Shown: positions 29,201-43,400 of the stretch, in pieces | How the letters are laid out: each line of letters starts with the position of its first letter | Numbering within the stretch: the stretch's first letter is position 1 | Source of the DNA: Anthopleura xanthogrammica | Lineage: Eukaryota; Cnidaria; Anthozoa; Actiniaria; Actiniidae | NCBI GenBank assembly: GCA_964019055.1 | Contig: OZ025209.1 | Location: forward strand, 3,236,197 to 3,300,196 | DNA: 64,000 nucleotides | Reading direction: 5' to 3' | Program-made: the position numbers and the translations under genes | The notes under the pieces: generated by a model | The model's input: the letters and a program-made list of their open reading frames with translations, nothing else | Databases searched by the model: none | What the model was told of the DNA's origin: nothing

Positions 29201-32200
29201 CGGTCCTCAGCCTTGTCCTTGACTGTTACCCATACAGTCTCAGTTGCACTGATACGGTTTTCTAGTTCATCTCGTTCGGGACCAGGAGGAGCTTCTAAGG
29301 CAAGGTGCTGCGCGGCTGGAATCACGTATTCAGAGATGGGTACGAGACTGCCTATTTCTCGGATCACAATCTAAAGGAGAGAAAAAAATTTTTATTGAGT
29401 AATAAACTCAAGGCGCGGAAATAAGAGCTACAAAATCGTGCAACTTGTAGCGCAACATTGTTGGGTTGCAAGTTGCAGAGTGAATACTGCTCGTATAACC
29501 ATACCCCGCGCAAGAAATTTTCATTGCTAAAGAGAGAAGAAAGTGCTTCTACTTCTGCAACAAATTAGCGCAAAATGTTTTTGTTGTCGTACAGGGTGGT
29601 ATAACTAGCCACATTCACTCTGCACGATTTCGTTGCTTTTATCGCCGTGCCTTAAAGTTGAAACTGCGTTAATATCTTATAATTATACCGGCTAATATTT
29701 CAAGACTTACCCCATGGCTTGCGCGTTGGTCTTTGAGTATACCGTACTCAGCAGACACAGGTTTAGCCTTAAGCATTTTTTTATTCAAGCCACTGATTCT
29801 CTTCTCAAAGTGATCCAAAGTCTCGTTGACTCTCTCGCTTTCAGTCAGCGCGGTCTCCAGGCGGCGGCGTCGATCCTGCAGCCTCACAGACACCTCGTCA
29901 ATTGAGGATCTAGCCTGGGATATGTTCGATTTGACCTCACTAATGACTTCCTCCTTGTTGTTGTTTTGTTTGATGATCCACTCTCCAGTCTCTTCCATAG
30001 TTTCGATTTTTCTTCTATGGATGACGACCTCTTCCTCGAGGTTCTGTACATGCTGAAGTTGGTCTCTGATCTCATCAACGTCAGTCATGACGATTTCTAC
30101 CGTCACATAGCGCATGATTCCCATGACTTTGCTCTCAACTTCTTGTGCAGTTCCTTCGAATACCTCCACAGTTTTGATGTATTTTTCGAGCTTGACTCTA
30201 CGTTCCTTCAAGCGGACCTGCATCACGCGATTATCTTTGATGATAGTGATGATATATTCGTTGTTAGTGACTTGTTTAGACAGACGCACTAGTTTGTACT
30301 CGGATTCCTCCAACACGTGAAGCGTATTGTTGACCTTGGTCAGTTCTTTCTTTACTTGAGAGATATCGGTACCATAAGCGGGTTCTTGCGCGAGGATACT
30401 CTCGGCTGCGTCCATCGCTTGTTGCATTGGCGCCATGACTTCGCGCAACTGCGCCATTGTTTTATCTGAATTTCTGAGCAGCTTTTCTCCTCCCAAGACC
30501 GCAGCATTATGGCGTTCCCATCGTCGCTTATTTTCCTCGACATCTCCAATGACAACGACTGCGTCTGTGTTGATGTTCAACTCGTGGCAAATGCTGATCA
30601 GTTCCTCAGAAGTCGAGACGAGGTTTTGAAAGACAGGTCGATGGTTTTCGAGCTCTTCACGAAGTTGCTTGATAGCCTGTTTCTTCTGACCAAGTGTATC
30701 AATGTCGCTAATCTCTGTGTCTAAAGCTAGCTCAGTAAGCGTGCGCTCATCTGCATTCAACCACGAGAGGAACTCGTTCCTAATTTGAACATAAGAAACA
30801 ACAATAGGTAAAAGTCGGTCCATCTCTTTTCGACGATCTGCCATCGACTTGTTGATGTTCTTCCATCGGTTGTACAGATCTGTCATTTTGAGTCTCATGT
30901 TTTCTCTCTTGGACTTGGTTTCTAAGCGCTCTGCCTGGTCTGCACCTTGTGCCTGGACATCGTCGAACACTTGCTCGTAAGATTCGATTTCTTCCATCAA
31001 AAGCTGCAAAGTAAAAATATATACTTTAAATGGAGAAATATAATAGATAGGAAGAAATCACCAGAAATAACTGAAATCATGCTAAAAAGTGAAGTAAAAA
31101 GTACAATGCCTTTCATTCTAAAATATTTGCTAAAATAACTTCCTAAATTAAAATATAGCGCGTAATGCATGGTAATTGGCGTTTCTGTGAAAAAGGTGCA
31201 TTGCGGTCTAGCTTGGGTAAAAATAGTTTTGGGTTCATCATGCCTTATAAGGTGTTGTTTGTACCCAAGCTAGACCACAATGCATCTTGTATAGCAAACT
31301 CAGAAAAGTTTTTATTGCTTTAAGGCAAAATGAGACGTTTCGTAAACAATAGAACTGCTTTTCGTTTTGGACCCGGAAGTCGTTTTCCCATACGATGACG
31401 TCACACTTAAAAGCTCTATAGCTATGGGACCACTTTATAAGCCCGCGAAGAATGGTTTAGCAGTTATTCCATACATACCTGCTGTTCTTTGTTTTGTCTT
31501 TTGATGACAACAGGTCTAATAGATAACATCATTTGTGATCGCACTTTCTCCTCTGTCAGGCTCAACCACTTCTCGAAATCTTCAACCGTCTTATTAAAAT
31601 CTTGTTGCTTGTACACTGCAGATTGGAAGTCCACCATCTTGTCACGCAATTTATCTTCCACCGTCACGTATTCGTTTGTCACGGCTTGGACTTTGTTGGT
31701 TATATCTTTGACAAGTTTTTCATCGCTGGAGTTCTTTTGGATCAAGGCGGATCCAGCGTGTTGTAAGGAGCCTAATTTTGGTTTCAGCTGGTAGAGCTCC
31801 ATTTGTAACGCCTTGAGTTCGTCCATTTTCTTTCTCAATTTTACTGGATCCTTTCCTAAAGGTTCGTCTGAAATTTGTTCATCAACCTTTTTGATTTCAT
31901 CTGACATCGATTCTAAGGCTTTAAAGAACCTACCGATGTTGTCGTTCTCAATGTCCTCGCGTTTGCTCTCCAATTCTCGTTTCACTTTCTCATAGCGCTC
32001 GTTAGCCGTCTCCTGCAAGTGCTTCAAGTCTTCAGTTTCACCATTCATTTCCTTGAGTTTCTCAGCCAATTCTTGAGCTATTTTATTCATTCTATCCACA
32101 TCGCGCTTCCGTCTACCCAGAACCAAAAGTACGCCTTTAATATTTGGTAATTCTTGTTTGCATTTCTCTGATGATAATGGTACTCCGTCCAGCGCGTGAA

Positions 32201-35200
32201 GCTGTGTTTCACCTCTGTTCACTACTCCGTCAACATTCTGCAAAGCGTCATGGAATTTTCGAGTGAGAGGAAGAATTTGATCCAGTTGTTCATGCCGTTC
32301 GTTTACCCTTCTTTTGATGTCTTCCCATCGTGGTTTAATGTCATTATAAGAATTCTCAATTTCTCGCCGTGTAGGGGATTCCGGCTCGTTTTTGAGGAAC
32401 TTATAAGCGTCTTTGTCGATGTATTCGTATGTGGGTTGATGGTAGCGCACGTCTGTTCTGATAGCAAGGTGGGCGATTTCGTCTTCTTTCAGCTTGAGAA
32501 CTTCACAGGAGTAAGGTCTAGTTCGGTCTAATGAATCTTCGACCGTCCGCAACCATCCAGTGAACTCCTTCATGACTTCTTGCAGATGATCAAATTCAAC
32601 AGAAGAGGGACGCACTTCTTCAAGTGTCAGGTCAGTCAGGTACTTCTTCTGTTCTCTGATGGCTCCTTCCAGGTCGTGGAATTCTTTTTTGACTTTGTTG
32701 AGAGTTTCTGCGACTTCTGCTGGAATAACTTCATTTTCTGGTCGGCCATCTGGCATTCTATTTAAAGAAAAGAAAATTCTCTTATAGATTGGTCAAAGAG
32801 ACTCAAATTCACCTCTACCTTCCCCTCCCTCTCCCTCCACCAAAATGTGGCCAAAAAAGTTAAATTAGGCGCAAGGGGATAAGGCGTGGAACGTAAGAGG
32901 ATTAAGATTTCTAAATTCAATTTTTTTTTCACTTCTAAACCGCCTGGCGCAAGCTTTTCAGTTAGAATATAGACTCAAATACGACCGAAGTGATGGACAC
33001 TTACGTGACTTTGGATTTCTGTGCGTTTCTGATCAGCCATTCTCCTGTTACCGTAGCTGAGGTAAGAAGTGGTCGATTTTGTTCCATCTCATGATGAAGA
33101 TCCTATAACAAATGAAAACCAACAGTTACATCAGAAACAAGTTTCGACTACTAAAATTACCCTTGTACAGGGCAGATCTCATATTATTGAGAAAAATGGC
33201 ACGTCACGAAGGCGTTACCTTGTGACGAGGTTTTTGATTGGCTAATTAAAAGTCACGCGCACTCTAACTGGTTGTTCGACAGATGACCGTGACCGTGCAA
33301 TAAAGCAACGGACACACGCAATGTTGCAGGCAATCAATGTTGCGAGCACTGTCACACGACGCAATTAGTTGCACGTCATGTTGCTGAAGTAAAAAAGGAT
33401 CCTACTTCAGCAACATTGCCAGCAATATTGCGCGCAATGTTGCACCGTGTGTCCGCATCTTGAGTCACAAAAATGCTCTAACGATACGAAAAATAATTCA
33501 GCTGAATATTATTAACCTCTAGTTCAGCTATCCTGGCCAAAATGGCGTCTTTGTTCTTCGTGTCCAGCTTCGTTTTATCAAGTTTTTCCTTCCTGGCTGA
33601 CACTTTCTCCAGTAATTTTCTGACCGCATCTTGGAACTCGAGCGCCTGTTTCAAGTGATCTTGATAGTGCTCTTCGTACGCCGAGATCTTGCCTTTGATC
33701 TTGGATACCCGGTCATTCAGAGCCTTCAGCTGATCTTCAACACCCGCGGTAGATGCAGTGGGGTCGTCCAAGGCTGCCAGTCTTCGTCCTTCGTTTTGCG
33801 CATTATTTGCAGCGTCGACAAGATCTTCTTGTAAAACCTTACCAACAAACAAACAATTGAAATTAATAACTATATCAACAAGGACATCGCCATGGAAACA
33901 GGTCAGTATTTGTTTCCATGGAAACACACGCGCAGTAACTATGGTTACACAGTTGGAGTTCGTTTTTAAGACTATACGGATGTCGTGCAAAATGCTGCAT
34001 CAAATTATTATTTAACGATATTTTTTATCCTTTATTAAATTGATGCCATTAATCGCAAAATTGTCTTGTAACGAAGAAACATACAGAATGAAACAACAGC
34101 AACACGCGCGCACGCGAATGACACATTTCCATAAAATGGCTGCCTGAGTAGACAGGAAAGCAAAGATAAAAACGTCGCCAATAGCAATCGCTTAGGAAAC
34201 TTAATTTTTATAATACACTTGGCTAAGACGTTTCTTTTCTTTTCATTCTTCTCTTTTGCTGTCCACATACCGCCTTATTAATTACATCAATATAACCTCA
34301 TTTTCTTTCTTGAACAAGCAGTGTTTGTCAAATAAAGCTTTCAAAATTAATGTCTTCAGACTTACATGCACACATGAGTAGGTTGTCAAGTGTTTTCTTC
34401 GAGTCTCGACCAATGACAACGCGAATTATAAATACCCTCCCGCGATGATGAGATTGGATGATGGTCAGACCATTTATTAGCATTCAATTCACATAAATCT
34501 TAGTGCTAAGTGCATTCATTGACGACATAAACGTATCTTAGCAAAGCGATTTCAGGAAGGCAAATACAATCGTAAAATTGAGTAAAAAAAATCGAGTCTT
34601 CGGAAACATTCGGCAATTTCATTCATAACTCTTTTGAACTTAGATAAAGTAAGATAGAAATAGTACAAAATAAAAAAGAGAACAATTTGATTATATTAAT
34701 TTTTTTATCGTTGCTGCAATCTCATAACTATTTTCATATTTGCAAGAAATGAAAATTGAATGAAAAAAACAAGATCATTTCAGTCAAGCAAGATATTCTC
34801 AGGCTGTTTACTCTAGGCATAATTATTAAAAATTTCAAAAACAGAAATCAATAATTAACATCTAAGAATAAAAGTAAACTTAAAAATAAGGTATAATTTT
34901 ACAAAAAACTGAACTTAAAATAGACTGATTTATAATTTTTGAGTACAAACTTTAATTGAAAAAAAGTATTTTTTTTGGCCATTATTTCGTGAAATATATT
35001 TTCATATAATGTCAATGACCTCGTCGGTATATCACGAGAATAAAGCTTTCTAAAACCGAGGGAGCATTAACAAATAATCACGGTCTTTTCATCGTCTTGC
35101 CGCTGCTTCATTTTAATTTTCTATCTTCTTTTCGATTTTAGCATTTTTTTATGTAAACAAAGTAAAAAACATCAGAAAAAAAATCTTTTTTTTGGTTTCG

Positions 35201-38200
35201 TGCGAAAGTACAACACTTGTGCTAACCCCTGCGGGCGAATTTTTTTTTCTTGCATCAAAATATTGCTCCTCTTTCTAGTTCTATAATAATGTATAAATGA
35301 TGTAAAATAGAGATGATTATTGAAGTCTTTGTGTAAATAACTCCTTTGATCGTATGGTAAAGAAATCTAGAGAATTCGCTAACTGCCTTTTGTAAATCCA
35401 GTGTTTTGTTTGCAAGCTACAGGTATTATTTAGATACTCCTTTCCAGAATAATTGAAAAAAGCGTTGTTTTAGGGAATACAAAGCTAGGTAAGTGATCTG
35501 ACATGTTTGCTAAATGTTGGGAATTTTTCCAGTCATTTTGCTATTGAAGCAAAGCGGCACTTTATAACTCGAAGTACATAATTTTTATTGTCGGGAAACC
35601 GGTAGTTGAATGTCACGAAGCTAATATCGAGGATTCATATTTTGTCTTCGGCAAATACAAACTTATCTCACTGTAAAGGCTGTATAAATTCAAAGTAAAC
35701 GTCAAGGGATTTGTGATTGACAATTTACAAGGTAGGAAGTGAAATGAGTAAACAATGAACATATTTAGGGTGACGCTAAGGACAAGTGTAACGCAATCTT
35801 TCGACAAGGTAATTATGAACTGGATAAAAATTCGCAATAAAAACGAATAAACACGACCTAAATGAACACATTCGAAGACTTTTACCTTTCCGACCAAATT
35901 TTAAGAATAATATACTATATTTTATTGTAAGATGAAAAGCGAATTGATTTTCACTCGCGTGACAACATTAAGCGATTTTATCCAACAACGAGGATGCTAA
36001 CTATGCTGCATGCCTGAATGAAAAATAAATACGAGTACGCCTACCTCATTCGGGCTCATAAAACTGTCATAAACCGTCGAAAAGACACTAGGAGTAAAAA
36101 CAAAGTGATTTATAGCCTTCACACAAGTACAGTCCGTCTGGCTTTCTTCTTTCCTTTTAGTTTTATCGTGAGAAACGTTTTCTTGCCATGGAGTTTTCCA
36201 AACTGTTATAAATTTACAATGTTCCGGTTCTGATAATTCGCAGCTTGAGCCTGTAAAATACTCCGAAATATTCCTTGGTGATTTCCCATTTTCGATATTT
36301 TTCTCTCCGAACTTTACATTCCCATTTATAATATTTTGATCAACAAAGCAGCGCTCAGGAGATTCGACTGGCCGGTTGTCTTCAATCTGTTCTCCAAACA
36401 CAATAAACCGTACGCTAGTAGTTCTGAAATTCGTTTCTTCCGTAAAGACTGTACCGTATGGTTCATTCTCAGCGTTCAAGTTGCGGTTACAATCGATATT
36501 ACAGTTCAAATATGACCGTACTTTTTCAGTTCTGTTAATCTCGACAGAGTTTCTGATACTCGAGCCAGCGACTCGAGGCAAAGCTTCACCATAATTATTA
36601 TCTGCTACAGAAACTGCTGTTTCCATTCCACGGTAGACCACCGAGCCACTTTCTGATGAGCATTCGCTTCCTAAACCTTCGTCTGCCGTTTCCATATCAC
36701 CGTCGTCCATTATCAATCGAGGAGTTTCTTCGATAGTAATTATGTGGTTGTTTCATTCTCAAACCCAAACCTAGTGACCGCTCAAAAAGAATCCGATTAT
36801 TCTTAGTACAAAGTACAAAGGTGGAAGGATATTTAAACGGGTATCCAATAAATTGCTATGTTTCGGATTGAACCGTAATTTCAATTGGAAAAGAGGCAGG
36901 GAGCCGACGAAATCAGCCACTTTCCATTCGAGTTTTGCTGAACCTGTTCCTTAATTAATATGCAGAGGACAATCATCTGCATTTTCACCGTGGTGATAGT
37001 GTCATTTTGCTTTGTTTGACTAAGCGCGTGTTCTGACTCGTTCCCCGTTCAATAGCAAACAATTCCGGTGACTTACCTCATATTTCAAACCGCATAAGAC
37101 ACGACAATCGAACAAAAACCTCGAACTATCTTCACCCACAAATTAAAATTACAAAAATACAGTACAATACTGGCTACTTTAGCTAAACATTAAGGCAATA
37201 AAACACAAATTGGAGAATTGCAAATAACGATAATTATAAGTTTCGGCGTATTTGCATCACTCGTGTAGCGAGAGGCTAATTTCAAGAGGTGTTTTATCAA
37301 ACAGGCCAATTATACATTCTAGAAACAACAAGCTCCAACAACAATAATATATATTTCTACGAATAAAATATCAAAGGCTCCTCCATTGATAAATGTTATT
37401 AGGTTAAATACTGTCATAAAGAGATTTTCGTTTTGTGTGATTTGAAAGGAGTTCTGTTATGTTAATCCACCGAACATTAAGTCACGCGCTGCGTCTGCCA
37501 TGGCAAGTTGGCGGCGTCTTCACTGAGCCCGAAACTCTAGAACTAAAATAATAAGATGTTCTTTCTTCTTCATACGTGTTCTTTCTTGGTTGACATTTTT
37601 GAAAAACTTTATTTCTTAATTCCAAAAGCAAAGAAAAGCTTTTTAAGGATAATAACTACGATTCTTTTTATTTGCTCTCAGTTTGTTCCTATTTCTTTCT
37701 TCAAATTTTTCCTTTCGAAAAAACAGTTCGGATGTCGTTCTTGGCTGACCTTTTAGCAAAAAAATGTTTTCGCAACCATACAAATGTTTTTAAAGAATGG
37801 AAATTATGAATTGTGTCTTTATCGTCTCTCTCCAGTTTACTCCTATTTCAACTTTTCTTCTTGGGAAAACAGTTCAGACAAATAAATATAATGAACCCCA
37901 AGTTCTTGTCAAAACTAATAACCAAACTATCATTTGAACGAGTTTATTATGTCTGAAACCAGTGAACCATAGTTTGGTAGTCAAAAAAAAAGCTTACACT
38001 CAACATCTTATACTCATTTGAAGTAAATTAGAGGTTAGAGAAGGTGAATAATATAACACTTGAATAATTATTTCAATTTAAGAGACACCTCTAAACACAG
38101 GTACTCCTAACACGGTAGTTCACACCCAACGCTTAGGCTAATGATGCATTGATTCCAGACAGAACGTCAGATCACATTACTAGCTTCGAAATTCAAAATC

Positions 38201-40437
38201 CGTTCAACGCTTACTAAACCTAGGCCACCTGTAGTGGAAGAATAACAATTCTTTAAGCAAATGTCCCTAACAATAATACGCAAAAAAAATATCGAGTTGT
38301 TAAATGAAAGATAATTAATTTGACCTAGAGGTATTTTGACTAATATAGATAAGAAAGTAAATGTAAAAAAAAACTCAAATAGATGTTATTAATCTTCGTT
38401 GCTAAATGGGAGCCATTTGCATACATGCGGAAGAACTAAGTTCGTTTGAACGCGAAACTGAACGAGGTGTCTGTCAAAAAGGCTTCCGCTCTCAATAAAA
38501 AAAAAAGAAAGAAAGAAAGAAAGAAAAAAATAAACACTCTCGATTTCCGATTCATGAATAGGAAGCCATTTAAAAGAACATTAGATCGTTTCCCACTGTT
38601 ATTATTCAGACAATTGTGAGCGCGCGCTCACCAGCCATAATATAATCAAAGTTACTCTACAGCGCTCCATGACAGGGATATTGAAAAACTGAAGCTTGTA
38701 CTATATATGTAATATGATTACGAGTTCTAGAAATTTCTGCTTCAATCATGCATTACTGTAAATGGTCTGCATTGATATCAATATGGCAATTGTGATTAAC
38801 AATACAGTCAGTCAGCCAGTGATGATGATTAAGTGCCTCCACGTGGTGGGGTAAGGCCCTGTTTACACGAGGAGAGGGGAACCAATTTACAGGCTTATTC
38901 TTTTGCTTCAGGGCCCCCTGCGGGAGAACCAAAACAAGGACTTGCCCCTAGCACTAGGGTCGCCCTACGTTCGTGTAAACAGTGCCTTGAATTATAAACA
39001 CTAAGGTCAGTGGAGACTCGCGCAAGCTTGTTTGTGGGGGTACAGCGAAGTTTTTCTTCTCTTCCGCCAGTTCAAGAATAAAAACAGGAGTCTCCTCTAT
39101 CGGATCCCCGTTTGCCGTACCTTACCTTTGCCGCTATGGATCTCCAAGATACGCGCTGCTGATGAATGCCTCGCGTCGCGCAAAGAATCATATGGTAAAA
39201 CTATCTCCTGACATTATAACAAGCACTTACAATCAAGTACTCTTACCTTGATTTCTCCTAATTCTTTTAAGATTTTCTCAGGTTCATCAGCAAACGCTCT
39301 CTGCTCGTCCATTCTCGTTTCAATGCGCTCCACGATCTTGGCGAGTTTACCTTTTGCTTCATCATAGTTTTCTGCACGTTCTTTCACTTGATCTTCCTTC
39401 TTCTGCCTTGCGTCTACTTTGCCGTTAATGTCTTCCCATGTCCCCATTACCTGATTGACTTCATCTTCGAGGCTCTTACGCTCTTCAGGAGGCACCTTGA
39501 GGATGAGTGCCTGGGTGACTTCTGCGAAGTTCTCGATAATTGGCTTATGGGCTTTGATGTCATCAATGAGTTTCTTTATGGGGGGAAAAAAACACATGGC
39601 AAAATTAGAACGTTTTGATCATGGCGGTTGAGTAAGAATGAAATTTCTATACGTCATCGACCAACAAAGTAGAGGTAACATACAGGTTTGTCATTCAGTG
39701 TCCCATCCTTTTTACAAAAAGTGAAAAGGATGGGAAATAGAATGGGAAAAGTAAGGAATAAAAAGTTAATCGAGGCATTACTTTTAACACCTCCCCCAAA
39801 AAAGGGGAAAATCCCTCTACCCTTCCAATCCACTTCGCTCAATGCAGAGCTGAGTTGCAAATGAATCGCTGATCCTTCCAAGACACCACTGTGGGGTTTG
39901 AGTTGGTCAATAAGGATCCCAATTCAATCCCAATTCTTCTACTTTTCCTGAAGTCCCCCTTGTTGGACGATGTCTTACAAAAAATTTCATCACTAAGTTT
40001 CGCTTCGGAGCAATAAATATTTTAATCACCCATTTTATCTTCTTTTACGAGCGATTATAATTTATTTCTCAGTTAATTCTTGGCTTTAGCAGTAACACTT
40101 TCCGCGATACTGTAGGCATTATATTCGTCGAGTTTATTTGTTAAAATTAGTCTGCATTTGCAGTTATGGCAGTTATTTTTAGTCCCAGATTTTCAACCTG
40201 TTAATACTGAGACAATTATCACTCGTTCGGGTTATAATTTATTGGGTTATCTTTAAGTCTGGCTTCAATTACATTGGCTGACGCCTGGCTCTAAGGTACA
40301 AAACTTAGGCAGCGTTTAGACGTCGAATTTCACGTGCTGAATCTAATGCAAATGAGCAAAAAAAAATATTTAGTTCATTTGCATTAGATTCGGCACATGT
40401 GAAATTCAACGTCTAAACCGGTCCTAATTCAACTTTC

Positions 40438-40468
<31 letters not shown>

Positions 40469-43400
40469 CCACGATGGGAACATTTATAAATAAAGCATTT
40501 ATCTGCTTCGATTAAGAAAGTACCATTGATACTTTATTTAATAATTAGTCATGCCAAAAACGGTTATAATTAAGTTATTAATTATAATTTTATTTCGTTA
40601 TTGGTGCATTAGGATGGTTAGCTTACTCGTTTAGGGATTACTTGGGTATTAAATAAGGTAGCCACTGTATTAAGGCGATTGTACATTTGTGTTTGTAACT
40701 TGTTTTATAAACCTTGGTGTTTAGACGTTTTATATTCAAAATGGAAAAAATGAAATGACTGTGGAGTGGAGTGGAGTGGAGTGGAGTGGTGTTGTGGATG
40801 GTTTAGGTGTTACAGGATTACATAAATGACATACATAATATATATTAATACAGTGCGATAGTTAAGTGCAAAATGAATGTTACTGGTGCTTGAGATAGTG
40901 CAGCGCATCACACCCAATGTAATGAGTATTGGTCTACTGATCAGCGCATATGCTCCGATGGTACATGGTAATGCTAATATAAAAACAACTGTGGGATGAA
41001 ATAGACCCCTTTCAAGTGACGTCAAAGCAACTCAATTTGGAGGACAAAACAAAAGAATTTCAATCTCCTGAGAATTGGAACCTATTCTTTTGTCCTCCAA
41101 ATTGAGCTGCATTCCGACGTGCAGCAAGGGGTCTATATTATGGAACCAATTAACCAAACTATTATTATGATACACATTAAAGTATGGGACGATACACACA
41201 CTAATAATTAATTATGACTACATGTAATTTTTAACTATGATAAAGTGAATTAAAGTGCAATTTACCAGATCTTTACGAGAAATACAGATTAAGTATGCAT
41301 GCATATACCCATTCGAAGTATACAAGTACAAAACAGATCGAAAACACCCATTATCATTAAACAACCATGCAGAAGAAAAAAGAATAGAAAAGCTTGGTCC
41401 TGTTGTCCATTAAGATGACACGAAGGATCGTACAATTTCAAGAAAGGTTAAAGTATACATTGGTACGAACAAAAAAAAAAGAGCCACACTTGACATACAG
41501 TGATAACTATGATATATGACTGAGAAAATGAGAAGGAAATGACTGATGGAATCGACTTAATATGTACCGAGGACTTTTTGCTGTCGTTTATGTTTATTAA
41601 TTCGTCATTAACCAGCATGCTTTGCCTACTAATTATGACCATTTATAACACGGTTTAATCAACGGAATTTCTTTTAAATTAGTGTTATGAACTTCTGGAT
41701 TATGAAGTTTAAACAAAATAAATTAAAATAAAACAAAATAAATCAATCAATCAACTGAGCCATTTCGAGGAAAATCACCCAAAAAAAGCATTTACAGGCT
41801 TACAGTCTGCGGCTGTCTAATGGTCTTTTTGATACCTTTGTGGCGAACTGCTGCTGAAGAATTCCTTCAAGTCTCCAAGTCACCGGGAAGAGATTTCCTA
41901 ACTTTGTCTCCATCTCGATTAGCCACAACAGGAGGCTTTCCAGCTCAAATTTTAACGTGACATTGTACTTGACAGCATAGAAGAGAATCAATGATTTTCT
42001 TTCTAAGACCAACTGGTAAAGACGCTGCATAAAAGTGATGAAGCGTTGATCTGTCACGGTGTACATGGTAGTGCTCGTTCGTATTGAGCTCACTCTTAAA
42101 GGTTCTTTAAACAACACAGCATCATGCCAGCTTTCTTCCGCTTCTTCCATCTCGGCCATTTCTTCCATTGATGTTTGGAATGACACGCTGACACCTTCAG
42201 CAACAATTGCTATAGGTTCTGTTCTTTCCGGAGAGACCACACGAACCTGAGTGGGTGGTTCTTCAGTCACTCTAACCATAACTTCTTGATCAGGAAACGT
42301 AACGTAAGGTGACTGCCGCTCATGTACAATAGTTTTCGTCGTGACGTATCGCTTGACAATACGTTTCACGTGCCTCCCTTCGTCATCGACATATTCTTCC
42401 ACGTGTTCTTCTTCCTCAGGTTGTACACCTTCTTCAATCTCCTGGATGCTCACCGGCTGTGGCATTTCCTGTGGTGTAAATACAGTTTCGACCTTCATCG
42501 TTGGTGAGAGATCTGATGTCGTTGTCACCCAAGTACGGCCACTGCTGTCTACATATCCTTCTGAAGAAACAGGTGAAGCGCTCTCGAATCTTGGTATATC
42601 TTCGCCTTCAGCAACGGTTCCTGGCAGCGAGACTACATGTTCTATAGGCGTCATCTTCCCCTCTTGTACCACCGTTCTTCTGGTCACATAGTGTTTTACT
42701 ACTCTCCTGACTTTTCGACCTTCATCATCTACAAATTCCTCGACATGTTCGTCAGCTTGAGGCAGACCTTCGCTTACTTGGATCGTACTCACAACCACAT
42801 TTCCTTCCGAATCCAAAACCTGTTGGGAAGGCTCTTCCTCCAGATGCACAGGCTCTCCTGATTGGAATACTATTGCCTCCTTTTTCTCTACATCTGCCTT
42901 TAACAAAATAGTTTTAGTCGTTACATTCCTTCGAATAATCCTTCGTACAGTTCTTCCTTCATCGTCTACATATTCTTCCACCTCTGCACCTTCTGGAATT
43001 TCATCAGATGGCGCTGTCTCGAGATACACAGGACGAGCAATTTCGAAGACTGGTTTTCCATCACTAGGTTTCTCTATAGATGTGCTTGTTTCCACTGTTT
43101 TATAAACAATGCGCCTCACAGTTCTTCCTTCATCATCCACATACTCTTCTACCTCTGCACCTTCTGGAACTTCAGGCATTTCGAAGGTAGATGTTTCCAT
43201 GGGCTCTCCTGGTTGCAGAATGACTCTTCTTGTTGTTGTCAATGTTCGTTTGACAATACGTCGAACCGTTCGGCCTTCGTCATCAACATATTCTTCGACT
43301 TCTCCCTCCTCTTCACCTGGTGTTTCCACAATTTCTCCAGGTATCATTTCAACCGTTTGTACAGTGTCCTCAGGTCTCTTTGTTGTAGTGATTGTTCTGG

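Larger units (their letters stand above)
39574..41835 (-). other. Intron 11 (2.3 kb)
   Basis: Contains a T homopolymer at about 40442-40468, a (GGAGT)n run near 40766-40790, a foldback at 40313-40420, an M2 element at 41001-41137 and a possible polyadenylation signal at 41593. No exon seen. Confidence 0.6.

Noticed and set aside
34035..34268. 77-codon minus-strand ORF between exons 12 and 13
   Set aside because: Hydrophobic and without splice or family support; likely chance in intron sequence.
35613..35897. Possible further first exon (MVGK followed by a GT)
   Set aside because: The frame has no ATG start at that point (TTG only) and only four codons precede the putative donor.
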